64,000 nt of DNA from CAKSQF01 sp964568425 (GCA_964568425.1 CAZMPO010000003.1:62001-126000); one strand, 5' to 3'; shown: positions 8,897-17,157, numbered from the stretch's first letter. Made by a program: numbers and translations. The notes: a model not told the origin generated them from the sequence alone.

Positions 8897-8983
8897 TACC
8901 GTGAAAGAGCGGAATATGAATAATGAATGTCCGCCGTCGTGGAGAGGACGGTCGTTCACTATTCACTATTCTGCTCCGCGGTA
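8897..8983 (+). repeat. Long imperfect inverted repeat before pnp
   Basis: TACCG...GAGC-GGAAT at the left mirrors ATTC-TGCTC...CGGTA at the right, and the arms continue inward as GAATAATGAATG against CACTATTCACTATT. The whole 87 bp can fold into one long irregular hairpin. It may be a mobile palindromic (MITE-like) unit, or the double-stranded site through which pnp mRNA is processed. Confidence 0.5.
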
Positions 8984-9030
8984 AAAGTATAAATTTCATA
9001 TTATAATTTACAAAACGGAGGATTTTTGTT

Positions 9031-11235
9031 ATGGCAATGTCCAAGCAAATGGAATTCAAAAACTACAAGGTCTATGAGACCACACTCGCAGGTCGCCCTC
9101 TGGTCGTTGAGACAGGCAAGATGGCAGGACTTGCAAACGGCTCTTGCCTCATTCGCTACGGCGAGACCTGCATTCTCGCAACCGCTACCGCATCGGCAAA
9201 GCCGCGTGACGGCATCGATTTTCTTCCCCTTTCGGTCGATTTTGACGAGCGTCTTTACGCTGTCGGCAGAATCCCCGGCGGATATCTTCGCCGCGAGGGC
9301 AAGCCTTCCGAGAAGGCCGTTCTGACCAGCCGCGTTATCGACCGTCCGACACGTCCGCTTTTCCCGAAGGATCTGCGCAATGATGTTTCGATCGTTCTCA
9401 CAACGCTTGCCGTTGATTACGACTGCTCTCCCGAGATCACCGCAATGCTCGGCTCGTCGATCGCACTCTCGATCTCGGATATTCCGTGGAACGGACCGAT
9501 CGCAGGCGTTTTCGTCGGACTTGTTGACGGTGAGATCGTTATCAACCCCACGCAAGAGCAGAGAAAGCACAGCGACCTCGAGCTGACTGTTGCCGGAACT
9601 ACCGAAAAGGTCGTCATGATCGAGGCAGGCGCAAACGAGGTTCCCGATGATGTTATGTTCGATGCCATCATGAAGGCACACGAGGAGATCAAGACCCTCT
9701 GCGCATTCATCAAGGGTATCGTTGCCGAGATCGGCAAGCCCAAGTTCTCTTACCCCTCGGGCGAGCTTGATCACGATATGTTTGACAAGATCTTCGCATT
9801 CTGCGAGGCTGATGTCATGAACGCAATGGACACCGACGACAAGACCGTCCGCGACGCTCGCATGGTTCCGATCCAGGATGCTATCCTTGAAAAGTTCGGC
9901 GATGAGTACGAAGGTCTCGACGTTATGATGCCCGAGCTCGTTTACAAGATCCAGAAAAAGATAGTTCGCCGCTGGTTGCTCGAGGATAAAAAGCGTGTCG
10001 ACGGCAGATCGATGGATGAGATCCGTCCGCTTGCGGCTGAGGTTGGTTTCCTTCCCCGCGTACACGGTTCGGGCATGTTCACCAGAGGTCAGACTCAGGT
10101 CATGACCATTTGTACCCTTGGCACGATCGACGACGCGCAGGAGCTTGACACCATCGACGAGGAGAAGTCAAAGCGTTATATGCACCATTACAATATGCCC
10201 GGCTACTCTACCGGCGAGGCTAAATCGACAAGATCGCCCGGACGCCGCGAGATCGGTCATGGCGCGCTTGCTGAACGCTCGCTCGTTCCTGTTCTTCCCT
10301 CTGTCGAGGAGTTCCCCTACGCAATGAGACTTGTTTCCGAGGTCATTTCGTCAAACGGTTCGACCTCTCAGGCATCGGTCTGCGGCTCGACACTTGCACT
10401 CATGGACGCAGGCGTGCCGATCAAAGCACCGGTTGCAGGTATCTCCTGCGGACTTATCACCGCCGAGGACGGTAGCTGGGATACGATGATCGATATCCAG
10501 GGCGTCGAGGACTTCTACGGCGATATGGACTTCAAGGTCGCAGGTACTCATAAGGGTATTACCTCCATTCAGATGGACCTTAAGATCGACGGACTTACCC
10601 CCGAGATCATCAAATCGGCATTCGAAAAGACCCATAAGGGCAGAGATTATATCATCGACGAGATCATCCTCAAGGCTATCCCCGGTCCTCGCGAGGAGGT
10701 ATCGAAGTACGCTCCCAAGCTGATCACCATGCACATTAAGACCGAGAAGATCCGCGAGGTCATCGGCAAGGGCGGCGAGGTCATTCAGCGCATCACCGCC
10801 GAGAGCGGCGCGAAGATCGATATCGAGGAGGACGGCACGATCTATATTGCCGCTGTTGACGCAGAGAGCGGTCTTAAGGCTAAGGCGGCGATCGACGCCA
10901 TCTGCTTCGAGCCCGAGGTCGGCGCGGTCTATACCGGTAAGGTCACACGCATCATCCCGATCGGCGCGTTTGTCGAGTTCGCACCCGGCAAAGAGGGTAT
11001 GTGCCACATCAAGGATCTTTCCAATCAGTTCGTTGAAAAGGTCGAGGATGTCGTAAACGAGGGTGACGAGATCACCGTTAAGTTTATGGGCATCGACGAG
11101 AAGGGCAGATTTAACCTCTCTCGCAAGGCACTTCTTCCCAAGGTCGAAAATGACGACCGCGGCTCGCGTCCCGTCCGCACAGATCGCGACGACTCGCGCA
11201 AGCCTCGCAAGAAGTTCTTCGATAAGAAAGACTGA
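9031..11235 (+). CDS. pnp: Polyribonucleotide nucleotidyltransferase (PNPase)
   Basis: A 734-aa exoribonuclease that degrades RNA phosphorolytically from the 3' end. Two RNase PH-like domains (about 10-225 and 325-550) flank an all-alpha region, followed by a KH domain with the VIGKGGEVIQ loop (about 575) and an S1 domain (about 635-705, GAVYTGKVTRIIPIGAFVEF). The second PH domain has the family blocks VHGSGMFTRGQTQ, STGEAKSTRSPGRREIGHG and IDIQGVEDFYGDMDFKVAGT. The C-terminus ends in a basic/acidic tail. ACGGAGG precedes the ATG. A strong terminator follows 40 bp after the stop. Confidence 0.97.
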   Translation: MAMSKQMEFKNYKVYETTLAGRPLVVETGKMAGLANGSCLIRYGETCILATATASAKPRDGIDFLPLSVDFDERLYAVGRIPGGYLRREGKPSEKAVLTSRVIDRPTRPLFPKDLRNDVSIVLTTLAVDYDCSPEITAMLGSSIALSISDIPWNGPIAGVFVGLVDGEIVINPTQEQRKHSDLELTVAGTTEKVVMIEAGANEVPDDVMFDAIMKAHEEIKTLCAFIKGIVAEIGKPKFSYPSGELDHDMFDKIFAFCEADVMNAMDTDDKTVRDARMVPIQDAILEKFGDEYEGLDVMMPELVYKIQKKIVRRWLLEDKKRVDGRSMDEIRPLAAEVGFLPRVHGSGMFTRGQTQVMTICTLGTIDDAQELDTIDEEKSKRYMHHYNMPGYSTGEAKSTRSPGRREIGHGALAERSLVPVLPSVEEFPYAMRLVSEVISSNGSTSQASVCGSTLALMDAGVPIKAPVAGISCGLITAEDGSWDTMIDIQGVEDFYGDMDFKVAGTHKGITSIQMDLKIDGLTPEIIKSAFEKTHKGRDYIIDEIILKAIPGPREEVSKYAPKLITMHIKTEKIREVIGKGGEVIQRITAESGAKIDIEEDGTIYIAAVDAESGLKAKAAIDAICFEPEVGAVYTGKVTRIIPIGAFVEFAPGKEGMCHIKDLSNQFVEKVEDVVNEGDEITVKFMGIDEKGRFNLSRKALLPKVENDDRGSRPVRTDRDDSRKPRKKFFDKKD

Positions 11236-11274
11236 TAAGATTAAAGACCGATAAATTTTGAATAAAGCAAAAAA

Positions 11275-11307
11275 ATGATCTCCCGATCCGTAGGGAGATC
11301 ATTTTTT
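11275..11307 (+). terminator. Intrinsic terminator of pnp
   Basis: ATGATCTCCC pairs with GGGAGATCAT around an 8-nt loop, and six Ts follow. Confidence 0.88.
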
Positions 11308-11379
11308 GTGTAATAACTCGACCGTCATCGTCATAAAGTAGATTGATATAAAAATTTGATCAAACTCGGACGGTGCACT

Positions 11380-11781
11380 ATGAATCGAAAAAATATTGCC
11401 ATTAAAAGCATTGTTGCCTCGACCCTTGTCTCGCTTGCTCTGTCTGCGGTACTTCTCACGGCGGCGTCAATGCTTGCATACCGTGCGCCCGACCCCGATA
11501 AGGTCGCAGTGCCGCTCGGGATATCGACACTTGTTGCCTCATTCGCTCTCTGCGGCGTCATGTCGGGACTTATCTGCCCCGGTAAGATCGATGTCGCGCT
11601 GTCCTGCGTCTTGTTTGCCGCTCCACAGGCGATCATGTCGGCAGTACTCGGTGACGGCAAGCCGATCACGATCATGGCATCATCGACACTTTCGTTTGTT
11701 GTCGGTTGGCTGATATTAAACGGGCGGTCAAACAAAAGACATGCAAAAAGATACTATAAGAGCAGAAAGAGCAGACGTTAG
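11380..11781 (+). CDS. Small four-helix membrane protein (TIGR04086-like)
   Basis: A 133-aa protein with four predicted hydrophobic helices and a strongly basic C-terminal tail (SNKRHAKRYYKSRKSRR). Topology, size and the glycine-rich third segment recall the TIGR04086 family of Clostridia membrane proteins, whose function is unknown. A TTG at 11356 is a possible longer start; ATG 11380 is preferred because it lies directly before the basic N-terminus. Its stop codon overlaps the stop of the convergent lipoprotein gene (11778-11781), so no terminator separates them. Confidence 0.65.
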   Translation: MNRKNIAIKSIVASTLVSLALSAVLLTAASMLAYRAPDPDKVAVPLGISTLVASFALCGVMSGLICPGKIDVALSCVLFAAPQAIMSAVLGDGKPITIMASSTLSFVVGWLILNGRSNKRHAKRYYKSRKSRR

Positions 11782-12395
11782 ACCTGCGGCTCGTTCCAAT
11801 CGGTGTGCGAGAGCGTCCCGATCGATGTTATCGGCAGTGTGACCTCGGGCAGGGTCGTCACGGGTGCGAGCGTTGTGATCGGCGTCGGGATCGTCGTGAC
11901 GATCGATGTTGTCGGCACAGTCACGGTCGTGACGGGCGGCAGAGGTATCGTGGTCGTCGGTACGCTCACCGTCGTGATCACGGGAGGCGTCGTCGTTTGC
12001 GGAACGGTCGATTGGGGCATCGTTGTCAAAATCGGCATCGTCGTTACGACAGACGGCGTGGTCTTCGGCTTTGTCTCGGAGCTCTTCGGACGCGTTGTTG
12101 TCGTGGTGACTTTTGGAGTCGTCGTTGTCGAAGCGGCCTTCGTTGTCACGATCGGAGAGGTCGTCGTTTCAATGCCGCCGATCGTGGTAACGGGCAGAGC
12201 TGTCGTCACACCGAGGGTGGTCGTTGTCAGATCCCCACCTGAGGTCGTGATCGTCGTGTTTGTCGGAGCATTTGTCGATGTCAAATTAAGTGCCGTGATA
12301 TCGTTTTGACCGTTGTCGGCGCAAGCGGACAAGAATATCGAGCCGATCAGCAGAGCACCTGCCGCGGCTGAACAAAGAATGAATGCGTTTTTCAT
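11778..12395 (-). CDS. Low-complexity Thr/Val/Pro-rich lipoprotein
   Basis: A 205-aa protein. The signal peptide ends in a lipobox (IFLSAC) and nearly everything after it is Thr-, Pro-, Val- and Ile-rich low-complexity sequence; only the last ten residues (LSHTDWNEPQV) look different. No folded domain is visible. It may be a wall-spanning spacer or a fast-evolving surface coat. The start at 12395 is chosen from the signal peptide and an AGGATC site; 17 further codons are open upstream. It has a near-consensus promoter at 12437-12465. Confidence 0.7.
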   Translation of the reverse strand: MKNAFILCSAAAGALLIGSIFLSACADNGQNDITALNLTSTNAPTNTTITTSGGDLTTTTLGVTTALPVTTIGGIETTTSPIVTTKAASTTTTPKVTTTTTRPKSSETKPKTTPSVVTTMPILTTMPQSTVPQTTTPPVITTVSVPTTTIPLPPVTTVTVPTTSIVTTIPTPITTLAPVTTLPEVTLPITSIGTLSHTDWNEPQV

Positions 12396-12436
12396 GTTTG
12401 TGATCCTGCTTTTTGATTGTTTTTTTGATATCCTAT

Positions 12437-12465
12437 ATTTTATCACCTATTTTGAAAAAAGTCAA
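12437..12465 (-). promoter_or_regulatory. Promoter for the Thr-rich lipoprotein
   Basis: On the minus strand TTGACT, 17 bp, TAAAAT with an extended TGA before the -10. It is divergent from the promoter at 12485-12513, with 19 bp between the two -35 hexamers. Confidence 0.75.
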
Positions 12466-12484
12466 GATATTTTCGGTAAAACCC

Positions 12485-12513
12485 TTTACAAAACCGAATA
12501 AATATGGTAAAAT
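12485..12513 (+). promoter_or_regulatory. Promoter for the small peptide and rsuA-like gene
   Basis: TTTACA, 17 bp, TAAAAT with extended TGG. It drives 12565-13400 and stands back to back with the minus-strand lipoprotein promoter. Confidence 0.75.
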
Positions 12514-12564
12514 TAACACAGGCTTGTGACAGATCTGATAAAAACCAAAGGACGGTGTCTCTTT

Positions 12565-12663
12565 TTGAGCTTTTTTCGCTCGTTCGGACTCGGATTTTCG
12601 ATCATGCTCGGACTGATCGCAATCTGCGTGATCGTTGTCTTTATCTTTTTTTGTGACCGATAA
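12565..12663 (+). CDS. Candidate 32-aa membrane peptide
   Basis: A short reading frame beginning at TTG codes for 32 residues: a short basic start (SFFRSFG), one hydrophobic helix of about 20 residues (IMLGLIAICVIVVFIFF) and the end CDR. AAAGGA lies 12 nt before the TTG, and the frame sits between a strong promoter and the downstream pseudouridine synthase gene, ending 14 nt before it. The codon pattern gives a clean single-span helix, which chance frames seldom do. Function unknown. Confidence 0.4.
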   Translation: MSFFRSFGLGFSIMLGLIAICVIVVFIFFCDR

Positions 12664-12677
12664 ACCGATAAAAGGAT

Positions 12678-13400
12678 GTGTTTGCTCTGCGACTTGATAA
12701 ATTTTTCGTTTTCGTCGGAAAGATGACCCGATCAGAGGCATCAAAGGCGATAAGAGCCGGAGGAGTTACGGTAGACGGCAAAAAGATCACCGACCCCGCG
12801 ACTCATATCGACCCCGACGGGCAGATCGTCTCCCTTTGCGGACAGACCGTCGTGTACAGAAAATTTACATATATCATGATGAATAAACCGAAGGGCGTCG
12901 TCTGCGCAACCGAGGACGGAGATCGTACGGTGATCGACCTCCTCCCCGATGAGGAAAAACGCAGAGGACTTTTCCCCTGCGGCAGACTCGATAAAAATAC
13001 TACCGGCTTTGTTCTGATCACCGATGACGGTACCTTGGCGCACAGATTGCTCTCCCCGGCGCACCATGTCGCAAAGATCTATCGCTTTCAGCTCAAATTT
13101 CCCTTTTCGGACGACGATATCAGAACCCTTGAGTCGGGCGTCGAGCTTGACGGCTTTACCACACTTCCGTGCGAGATCGAGCGGCTGTCCGACAGGGAAG
13201 GCGAGATCACTCTGCGCGAGGGCAAATTTCATCAGATCAAGCGCATGTTCGAGTATGTGCATAACCAAGTCAGAGAGCTGACGCGCATATCGTTTGCCTC
13301 TCTGCCGCTCGATGCATCGCTCGAACTCGGCAAGTGGCGATATCTTGACGAAAACGAGATTTCGACCCTTTATAAGTGCGCAGATCTGCAAAAATCTTAA
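12678..13400 (+). CDS. rsuA: RsuA-type 16S rRNA pseudouridine synthase
   Basis: About 237-240 aa: an N-terminal S4 RNA-binding domain (RLDKFFVFVGKMTRSEA) followed by the RsuA/RluB/E/F catalytic domain with MMNKPKGVVCA, the catalytic Asp in CGRLDKNTTG, and REGKFHQIKRMFE. RsuA converts U516 of 16S rRNA to pseudouridine; the exact target is inferred. The start is odd. GTG 12678 lies only 2 nt after the AGG of its Shine-Dalgarno, whereas a CTG at 12687 has ideal spacing (10 nt from AAAGGA) and would yield the family-typical N-terminus MRLDKF. Confidence 0.88.
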   Translation: MFALRLDKFFVFVGKMTRSEASKAIRAGGVTVDGKKITDPATHIDPDGQIVSLCGQTVVYRKFTYIMMNKPKGVVCATEDGDRTVIDLLPDEEKRRGLFPCGRLDKNTTGFVLITDDGTLAHRLLSPAHHVAKIYRFQLKFPFSDDDIRTLESGVELDGFTTLPCEIERLSDREGEITLREGKFHQIKRMFEYVHNQVRELTRISFASLPLDASLELGKWRYLDENEISTLYKCADLQKS

Positions 13401-13506
13401 TATATTAAATTGCGTCAAAATTCGAAGGCTCGAAAAAGGCAAAAAACAGCGAAATTTTGTCAGTATTGCACAAAAAAATATTTTTAATTTTGTCGCTCAA
13501 ACCACT

Positions 13507-13549
13507 ATAAATGTTCACATTTATCTGCTACAATATAGTGCAGATAAAT
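13507..13549 (+). promoter_or_regulatory. Overlapping palindromes upstream of the MsmK-type gene
   Basis: Two overlapping inverted repeats lie 43-85 bp before the start. ATAAATGT-TC-ACATTTAT is an 18-bp palindrome at 13507-13524. ATTTATCTGC (13519-13528) pairs with GCAGATAAAT (13540-13549) around an 11-nt centre that contains a TACAAT -10-like hexamer. No good -35 is visible. This is a plausible operator for a sugar-responsive regulator. Confidence 0.5.
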
Positions 13550-13591
13550 AATTTCGAAAATAGCGAGATTAAACAATCAGGAGGCTGTTAA

Positions 13592-14734
13592 ATGGCAAGC
13601 TTATCATTCAAGCATATTTACAAGAAATATCCGGGCGGAGTTACCGCCGTTTCCGACTTCTGCCTTGAGGTCAAGGATAAGGAGTTTATTATTTTCGTCG
13701 GTCCTTCGGGCTGCGGCAAATCGACCACACTCCGTATGATCGCGGGTCTTGAGGAGATCACCGAGGGAGAGCTTTTCATCGGCGATAAGCTCGTCAATGA
13801 CATTGCCCCCAAGGATCGCGATATCGCGATGGTTTTCCAGAACTACGCACTTTATCCTCACATGACCGTTTTCGATAACATGGCATTCGGTCTTAAACTT
13901 CGTAAAGTTCCGAAGGAAGAGATAAAGAGAAAGGTCGAGCAGGCTGCAAAGATCCTCGACATCACTCACCTCCTTGATCGCCGTCCGAAACAGCTGTCGG
14001 GTGGTCAGAAACAGCGTGTTGCGCTCGGTCGTGCGATCGTGCGTAATCCTAAGGTCTTCCTTCTTGACGAGCCGCTCTCCAACCTCGATGCAAAGCTTCG
14101 TGCAACGATGAGAACCGAGCTTACAAAGCTTCATAAGAGACTCGGCACTACATTTATTTACGTTACTCACGACCAGGTCGAGGCTATGACCATGGCATCT
14201 CGTATCGTCGTTATGAAGGATGGTCTTATCCAGCAGGTCGATACTCCTCAGAACCTCTACGACTACCCCTGCAACCTCTTCGTCGCAGGCTTTATCGGAA
14301 CTCCTCAGATGAACTTCATCGACGCAACCCTTATCCAGAGAAACGGCGATGTTCTCATCCATTGGGGCGTCGAGGAGCAGAAGGACAAGCCCGCCGTTAT
14401 CTGCGAACTTAAGCTTCCCGCAGAAAAGGCGAACGATCCCGCTCTTAAGGATTACATAGGCAAAGAAGTTATCGTCGGCGTTCGTCCCGAGTGCCTGCAT
14501 GATGACGCATCCTTCGTAAACGCATCTCCCGAGACCGTTGTTGATGCGAATATCGACGTTACCGAGCTTATGGGTAACGAGATCTATCTCTACATGAACG
14601 CAGGTGAGCAGAACCTCATCGCTCGCGTTCCTCCGCAGTCCAAGACCAGAAGCGGCGACCAGATCAAGGTCTGCATCGATACCGCAAAGGTCCATATCTT
14701 CGATAAGGACACGGAGAAGTGCATTATTCACTAA
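13592..14734 (+). CDS. msmK: Sugar ABC importer ATPase, MsmK/UgpC type
   Basis: A 380-aa ATPase of the CUT1 sugar-importer class. Walker A GPSGCGKSTT (about 38), signature LSGGQKQRVALGRA, Walker B VFLLDEPLSNLD, switch His in YVTHDQVEAMT, and a C-terminal TOBE/regulatory domain (about 240-380). No permease or binding protein lies nearby, as expected for MsmK-type ATPases, which are encoded alone and energise several carbohydrate importers in Firmicutes. GGAGG lies just before the ATG and a strong terminator follows, so it is monocistronic. Confidence 0.92.
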   Translation: MASLSFKHIYKKYPGGVTAVSDFCLEVKDKEFIIFVGPSGCGKSTTLRMIAGLEEITEGELFIGDKLVNDIAPKDRDIAMVFQNYALYPHMTVFDNMAFGLKLRKVPKEEIKRKVEQAAKILDITHLLDRRPKQLSGGQKQRVALGRAIVRNPKVFLLDEPLSNLDAKLRATMRTELTKLHKRLGTTFIYVTHDQVEAMTMASRIVVMKDGLIQQVDTPQNLYDYPCNLFVAGFIGTPQMNFIDATLIQRNGDVLIHWGVEEQKDKPAVICELKLPAEKANDPALKDYIGKEVIVGVRPECLHDDASFVNASPETVVDANIDVTELMGNEIYLYMNAGEQNLIARVPPQSKTRSGDQIKVCIDTAKVHIFDKDTEKCIIH

Positions 14735-14777
14735 TTAAGGTAAATCACAGCAAGTTTCCTTTCTATATTCCCGTAAG

Positions 14778-14807
14778 AACCTACCTGTATTCGCAGGTAG
14801 GTTTTTT
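14778..14807 (+). terminator. Intrinsic terminator of the MsmK-type gene
   Basis: AACCTACCTG pairs with CAGGTAGGTT around a 6-nt loop, followed directly by a T-run. Confidence 0.9.
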
Positions 14808-14840
14808 GCATATTTGCATAAAAAACACATCGCAAACCCT

Positions 14841-14881
14841 CGGCAATACCCTCACGGCAGACTGCCGTGAGGGTATTGCCG
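14841..14881. repeat. Perfect 41-bp palindrome
   Basis: Two perfect 20-bp arms (14841-14860 and 14862-14881) are separated by one base. There is no T-run, and it lies between a terminator and the next promoter. It may be a mobile palindromic unit or a binding site; mRNA termination is unlikely. Confidence 0.75.
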
Positions 14882-14941
14882 GTGGTGCGCAAGAATATCT
14901 CGGCTTCGTTTTGCTTTATTTTGCCAATTTGCCGAAAACGC

Positions 14942-14970
14942 TTGACAGGCGAGGTTCTTTGGTGTATAAT
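14942..14970 (+). promoter_or_regulatory. Consensus promoter for the sugar-acid kinase operon
   Basis: A perfect TTGACA, 17 bp and a perfect TATAAT, 31 bp before the ATG at 15002. Confidence 0.9.
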
Positions 14971-15001
14971 GTAGGATAAAGTAAGAAAAACGGAGAAAAG
15001 C

Positions 15002-16249
15002 ATGGAAAAACACAACACTTCGCCTGTTTGCTATGACATGGAAGAACTTTTTGCCCGCTTTCGGGAGATCTACGGCATCATGCCGGTCGGGGAGGAGTTC
15101 ACGCCCTATCGCATTTGTCCGCTCGGTGCGCACAGCGATCATCAGCTTGGGAAAATAACCGGATTTGCCATAGACAAGGGAATACATATCGCATATGCGC
15201 CCGACATATCGGGGCAATTTCGTGCTCGCTCGCTTCAGTTTGACGCGGCGGCAAAGTGGTCGCTCTCCGACATCCCCGCAAGGAAGGTCGGCGATTGGGC
15301 GGACTATCTTCGCGGTGCGACTCTCATACTTTCGGGCAAATATCGCCTCTCGCTTGGACTTTCGGTCCTTATTGACGGCGAGCTTCCGATAGGCGGACTT
15401 TCGTCGTCGGCATCGGTCGTCATTGCCTTTTTGGAGGCATTGTGTGCGGTAAACGAGATCACGCTCTCGCCCGCTGAGCTTATCTCGATATCAAAAGAGA
15501 CCGAAAACAGCTATGTTGGTGTTTCCAGCGGCAAGCTCGATCAAAGCTGCGAGGTCTACGCAAAGGCGGGACATCTGCTTTACATGGACCTTCTCGATGA
15601 CAGCTACGAGACCATTCCGGCAACGCCGTCGATGAAGCCCTTCGAGATCGCCGTATTTTTCTCGGGTATCGAGAGGACGCTTGCGGGCAGCAAATTTAAT
15701 ATGCGCGTCGACGAGTGCAGATCTGCCGCTTATGCACTGAAAGCGTTTGCAGGCATCCCCTACGGAAAATTCGAGGAAACGAATCTGCGCGAGGTCCCTT
15801 ACGAGATCTATCTCGAATACAAAGATGCTCTCCCGATGAATTTTGCCAAGCGCGCCGAGCATTGGTACAGCGAATTTGCTCGTGTCGAGGCGGCAGCCGA
15901 GGCGTTCCGTCACGGTGACATCGAGACCTTCGGCAGGCTGTCATTCGAGAGCGGACGATCGTCGATCGTGAATTGGGAGACAGGCTCGCCCGAGCTTGCC
16001 TCACTTTATGAGATAATGACCGAGACCGACGGCATCTATGGCGGCAGATTTTCGGGTGCCGGATTTAAGGGATGCTGTATGGCGATCATCGATCCCGCAC
16101 GCCGCGAGGAGATACTCGAGAGCGTCGGGCGCAAATATGTCGCCGCCTTTCCGCATCTTGCCGAAAAATACAGCGCGCACATCTGCCAAAGCGCGGATGG
16201 CGTCGCAATATCGCACATGAAAGACACAAAGGAGGTCGAAAAGAGATGA
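15002..16249 (+). CDS. GHMP sugar kinase, galacturonokinase-like
   Basis: A 415-aa GHMP-family anomeric sugar kinase. The N-terminal sugar-binding motif reads RICPLGAHSDHQ rather than the galactokinase GRVNLIGEHTDYN. That form, with Ala in place of the Glu that contacts the C6 hydroxyl, is known to me from plant galacturonokinase. PIGGLSSSASV is the ATP loop, SGKLDQ holds the catalytic Asp, and RFSGAGFKGC is motif 3. It probably makes a sugar (or uronic acid) 1-phosphate from galactose or galacturonate, with the latter favoured. The stop codon overlaps the start of the nucleotidyltransferase gene, so the two likely work in sequence. GGAG lies 6 nt before the ATG. Confidence 0.8.
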   Translation: MEKHNTSPVCYDMEELFARFREIYGIMPVGEEFTPYRICPLGAHSDHQLGKITGFAIDKGIHIAYAPDISGQFRARSLQFDAAAKWSLSDIPARKVGDWADYLRGATLILSGKYRLSLGLSVLIDGELPIGGLSSSASVVIAFLEALCAVNEITLSPAELISISKETENSYVGVSSGKLDQSCEVYAKAGHLLYMDLLDDSYETIPATPSMKPFEIAVFFSGIERTLAGSKFNMRVDECRSAAYALKAFAGIPYGKFEETNLREVPYEIYLEYKDALPMNFAKRAEHWYSEFARVEAAAEAFRHGDIETFGRLSFESGRSSIVNWETGSPELASLYEIMTETDGIYGGRFSGAGFKGCCMAIIDPARREEILESVGRKYVAAFPHLAEKYSAHICQSADGVAISHMKDTKEVEKR

Positions 16250-16983
16250 AATGCGTGGTGCTTGCGGCGGGATATGCGACAAGGCTCTATCCCTTGACCG
16301 AAAATTTTCCCAAACCCCTCCTTGCCGTCGGGAACAAGACCATTCTCGATCACCTTCTTGATGATCTTGCGGACACGGGTGTGATCGACGAATATATCAT
16401 CGTCTCAAATCACAAATTCGCCGATGTGTTCAAAAAATGGATCGATGCCAAAGATCTCCCCGTTCTGCTGATCGACGATATGACCGAGTCGAACGAAACA
16501 AGACTCGGCGCGGTTCGCGATATCGCACTTGCCGTCGAAAAGATCGGCGCAAATGACGATATCCTCTTTATCGGCGGAGATAATCTGCTCGATTTCAGCC
16601 TTTCGCGGTTTGTTTCGTATATAAACGACAAAAACACCTCCTGTGTTATGCGCTACAGCGAGCCCTCACGCGAGAAGCTTAAACATTTCGGTGTGCTCGA
16701 GGTTGACGCCGACGACAGGGTGATCGGCATGACCGAAAAATCACCGAATCCGAAAACGAGCTGGGTCTGCCCACCCTTCTATTTCTATAAAAAAGAGGAC
16801 GCCGCACTTGTCTTTGACGCTCTTCGCGACGGATGTAAGACCGACGCGCCCGGGAGCTTTGTCGCATGGCTCTGCACAAGGCGTCCGATACACGCAATGG
16901 AAATGCCGGGCGCACGCTACGATATCGGGGATATCGAAAGCTACAAAAAAGTGAGAGAAACTTATCGGTCACCAAAGTCGTGA
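16246..16983 (+). CDS. Sugar-1-phosphate nucleotidyltransferase
   Basis: A 245-aa nucleotidyltransferase of the RmlA/GlmU fold: LAAGYATRLYPLT...FPKPLL at the N-terminus binds the nucleotide, and FIGGDNLLDF provides the metal-binding acidic residue. It would join NTP and a sugar-1-phosphate. AAGGAGG and a 4-nt overlap (ATGA) with the upstream kinase set the start at 16246; the frame is open further upstream inside the kinase gene. Paired with the kinase it forms a two-step salvage route to an activated sugar, perhaps UDP-galacturonate (inference), which could feed the polysaccharide locus downstream. Confidence 0.85.
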   Translation: MKCVVLAAGYATRLYPLTENFPKPLLAVGNKTILDHLLDDLADTGVIDEYIIVSNHKFADVFKKWIDAKDLPVLLIDDMTESNETRLGAVRDIALAVEKIGANDDILFIGGDNLLDFSLSRFVSYINDKNTSCVMRYSEPSREKLKHFGVLEVDADDRVIGMTEKSPNPKTSWVCPPFYFYKKEDAALVFDALRDGCKTDAPGSFVAWLCTRRPIHAMEMPGARYDIGDIESYKKVRETYRSPKS

Positions 16984-17053
16984 AAAAAGTGTAACAATTT
17001 AACTTTTTTGACCGTCTTTTTCTGACAAAAATGAAATATTTTTCGTCAAATAC

Positions 17054-17082
17054 TTGACAAAAACAGTGCTCTGTGATATAAT
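17054..17082 (+). promoter_or_regulatory. Consensus promoter before the polysaccharide region
   Basis: TTGACA, 17 bp, TATAAT with extended TGA. An ATATATG/CATATAT inverted repeat at 17087-17106 covers the expected transcription start and may be an operator. Confidence 0.88.
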
Positions 17083-17157
17083 TAATATATATGCCTTGAC
17101 ATATATGTATGAGCATAAGTCGGAGAAACTTACTTTGCTTTGGAAAGGATGACCCGC

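Noticed and set aside
11803..12309. A Val/Gly-rich plus-strand frame opposite the Thr-rich lipoprotein
   Set aside because: It is the complement of Thr/Val codon runs; the minus-strand frame has a signal peptide, lipobox and promoter.
13604..14731. A 375-codon minus-strand frame opposite the MsmK-type gene
   Set aside because: The plus strand is an unmistakable ABC ATPase; the antisense frame is a codon-bias shadow.
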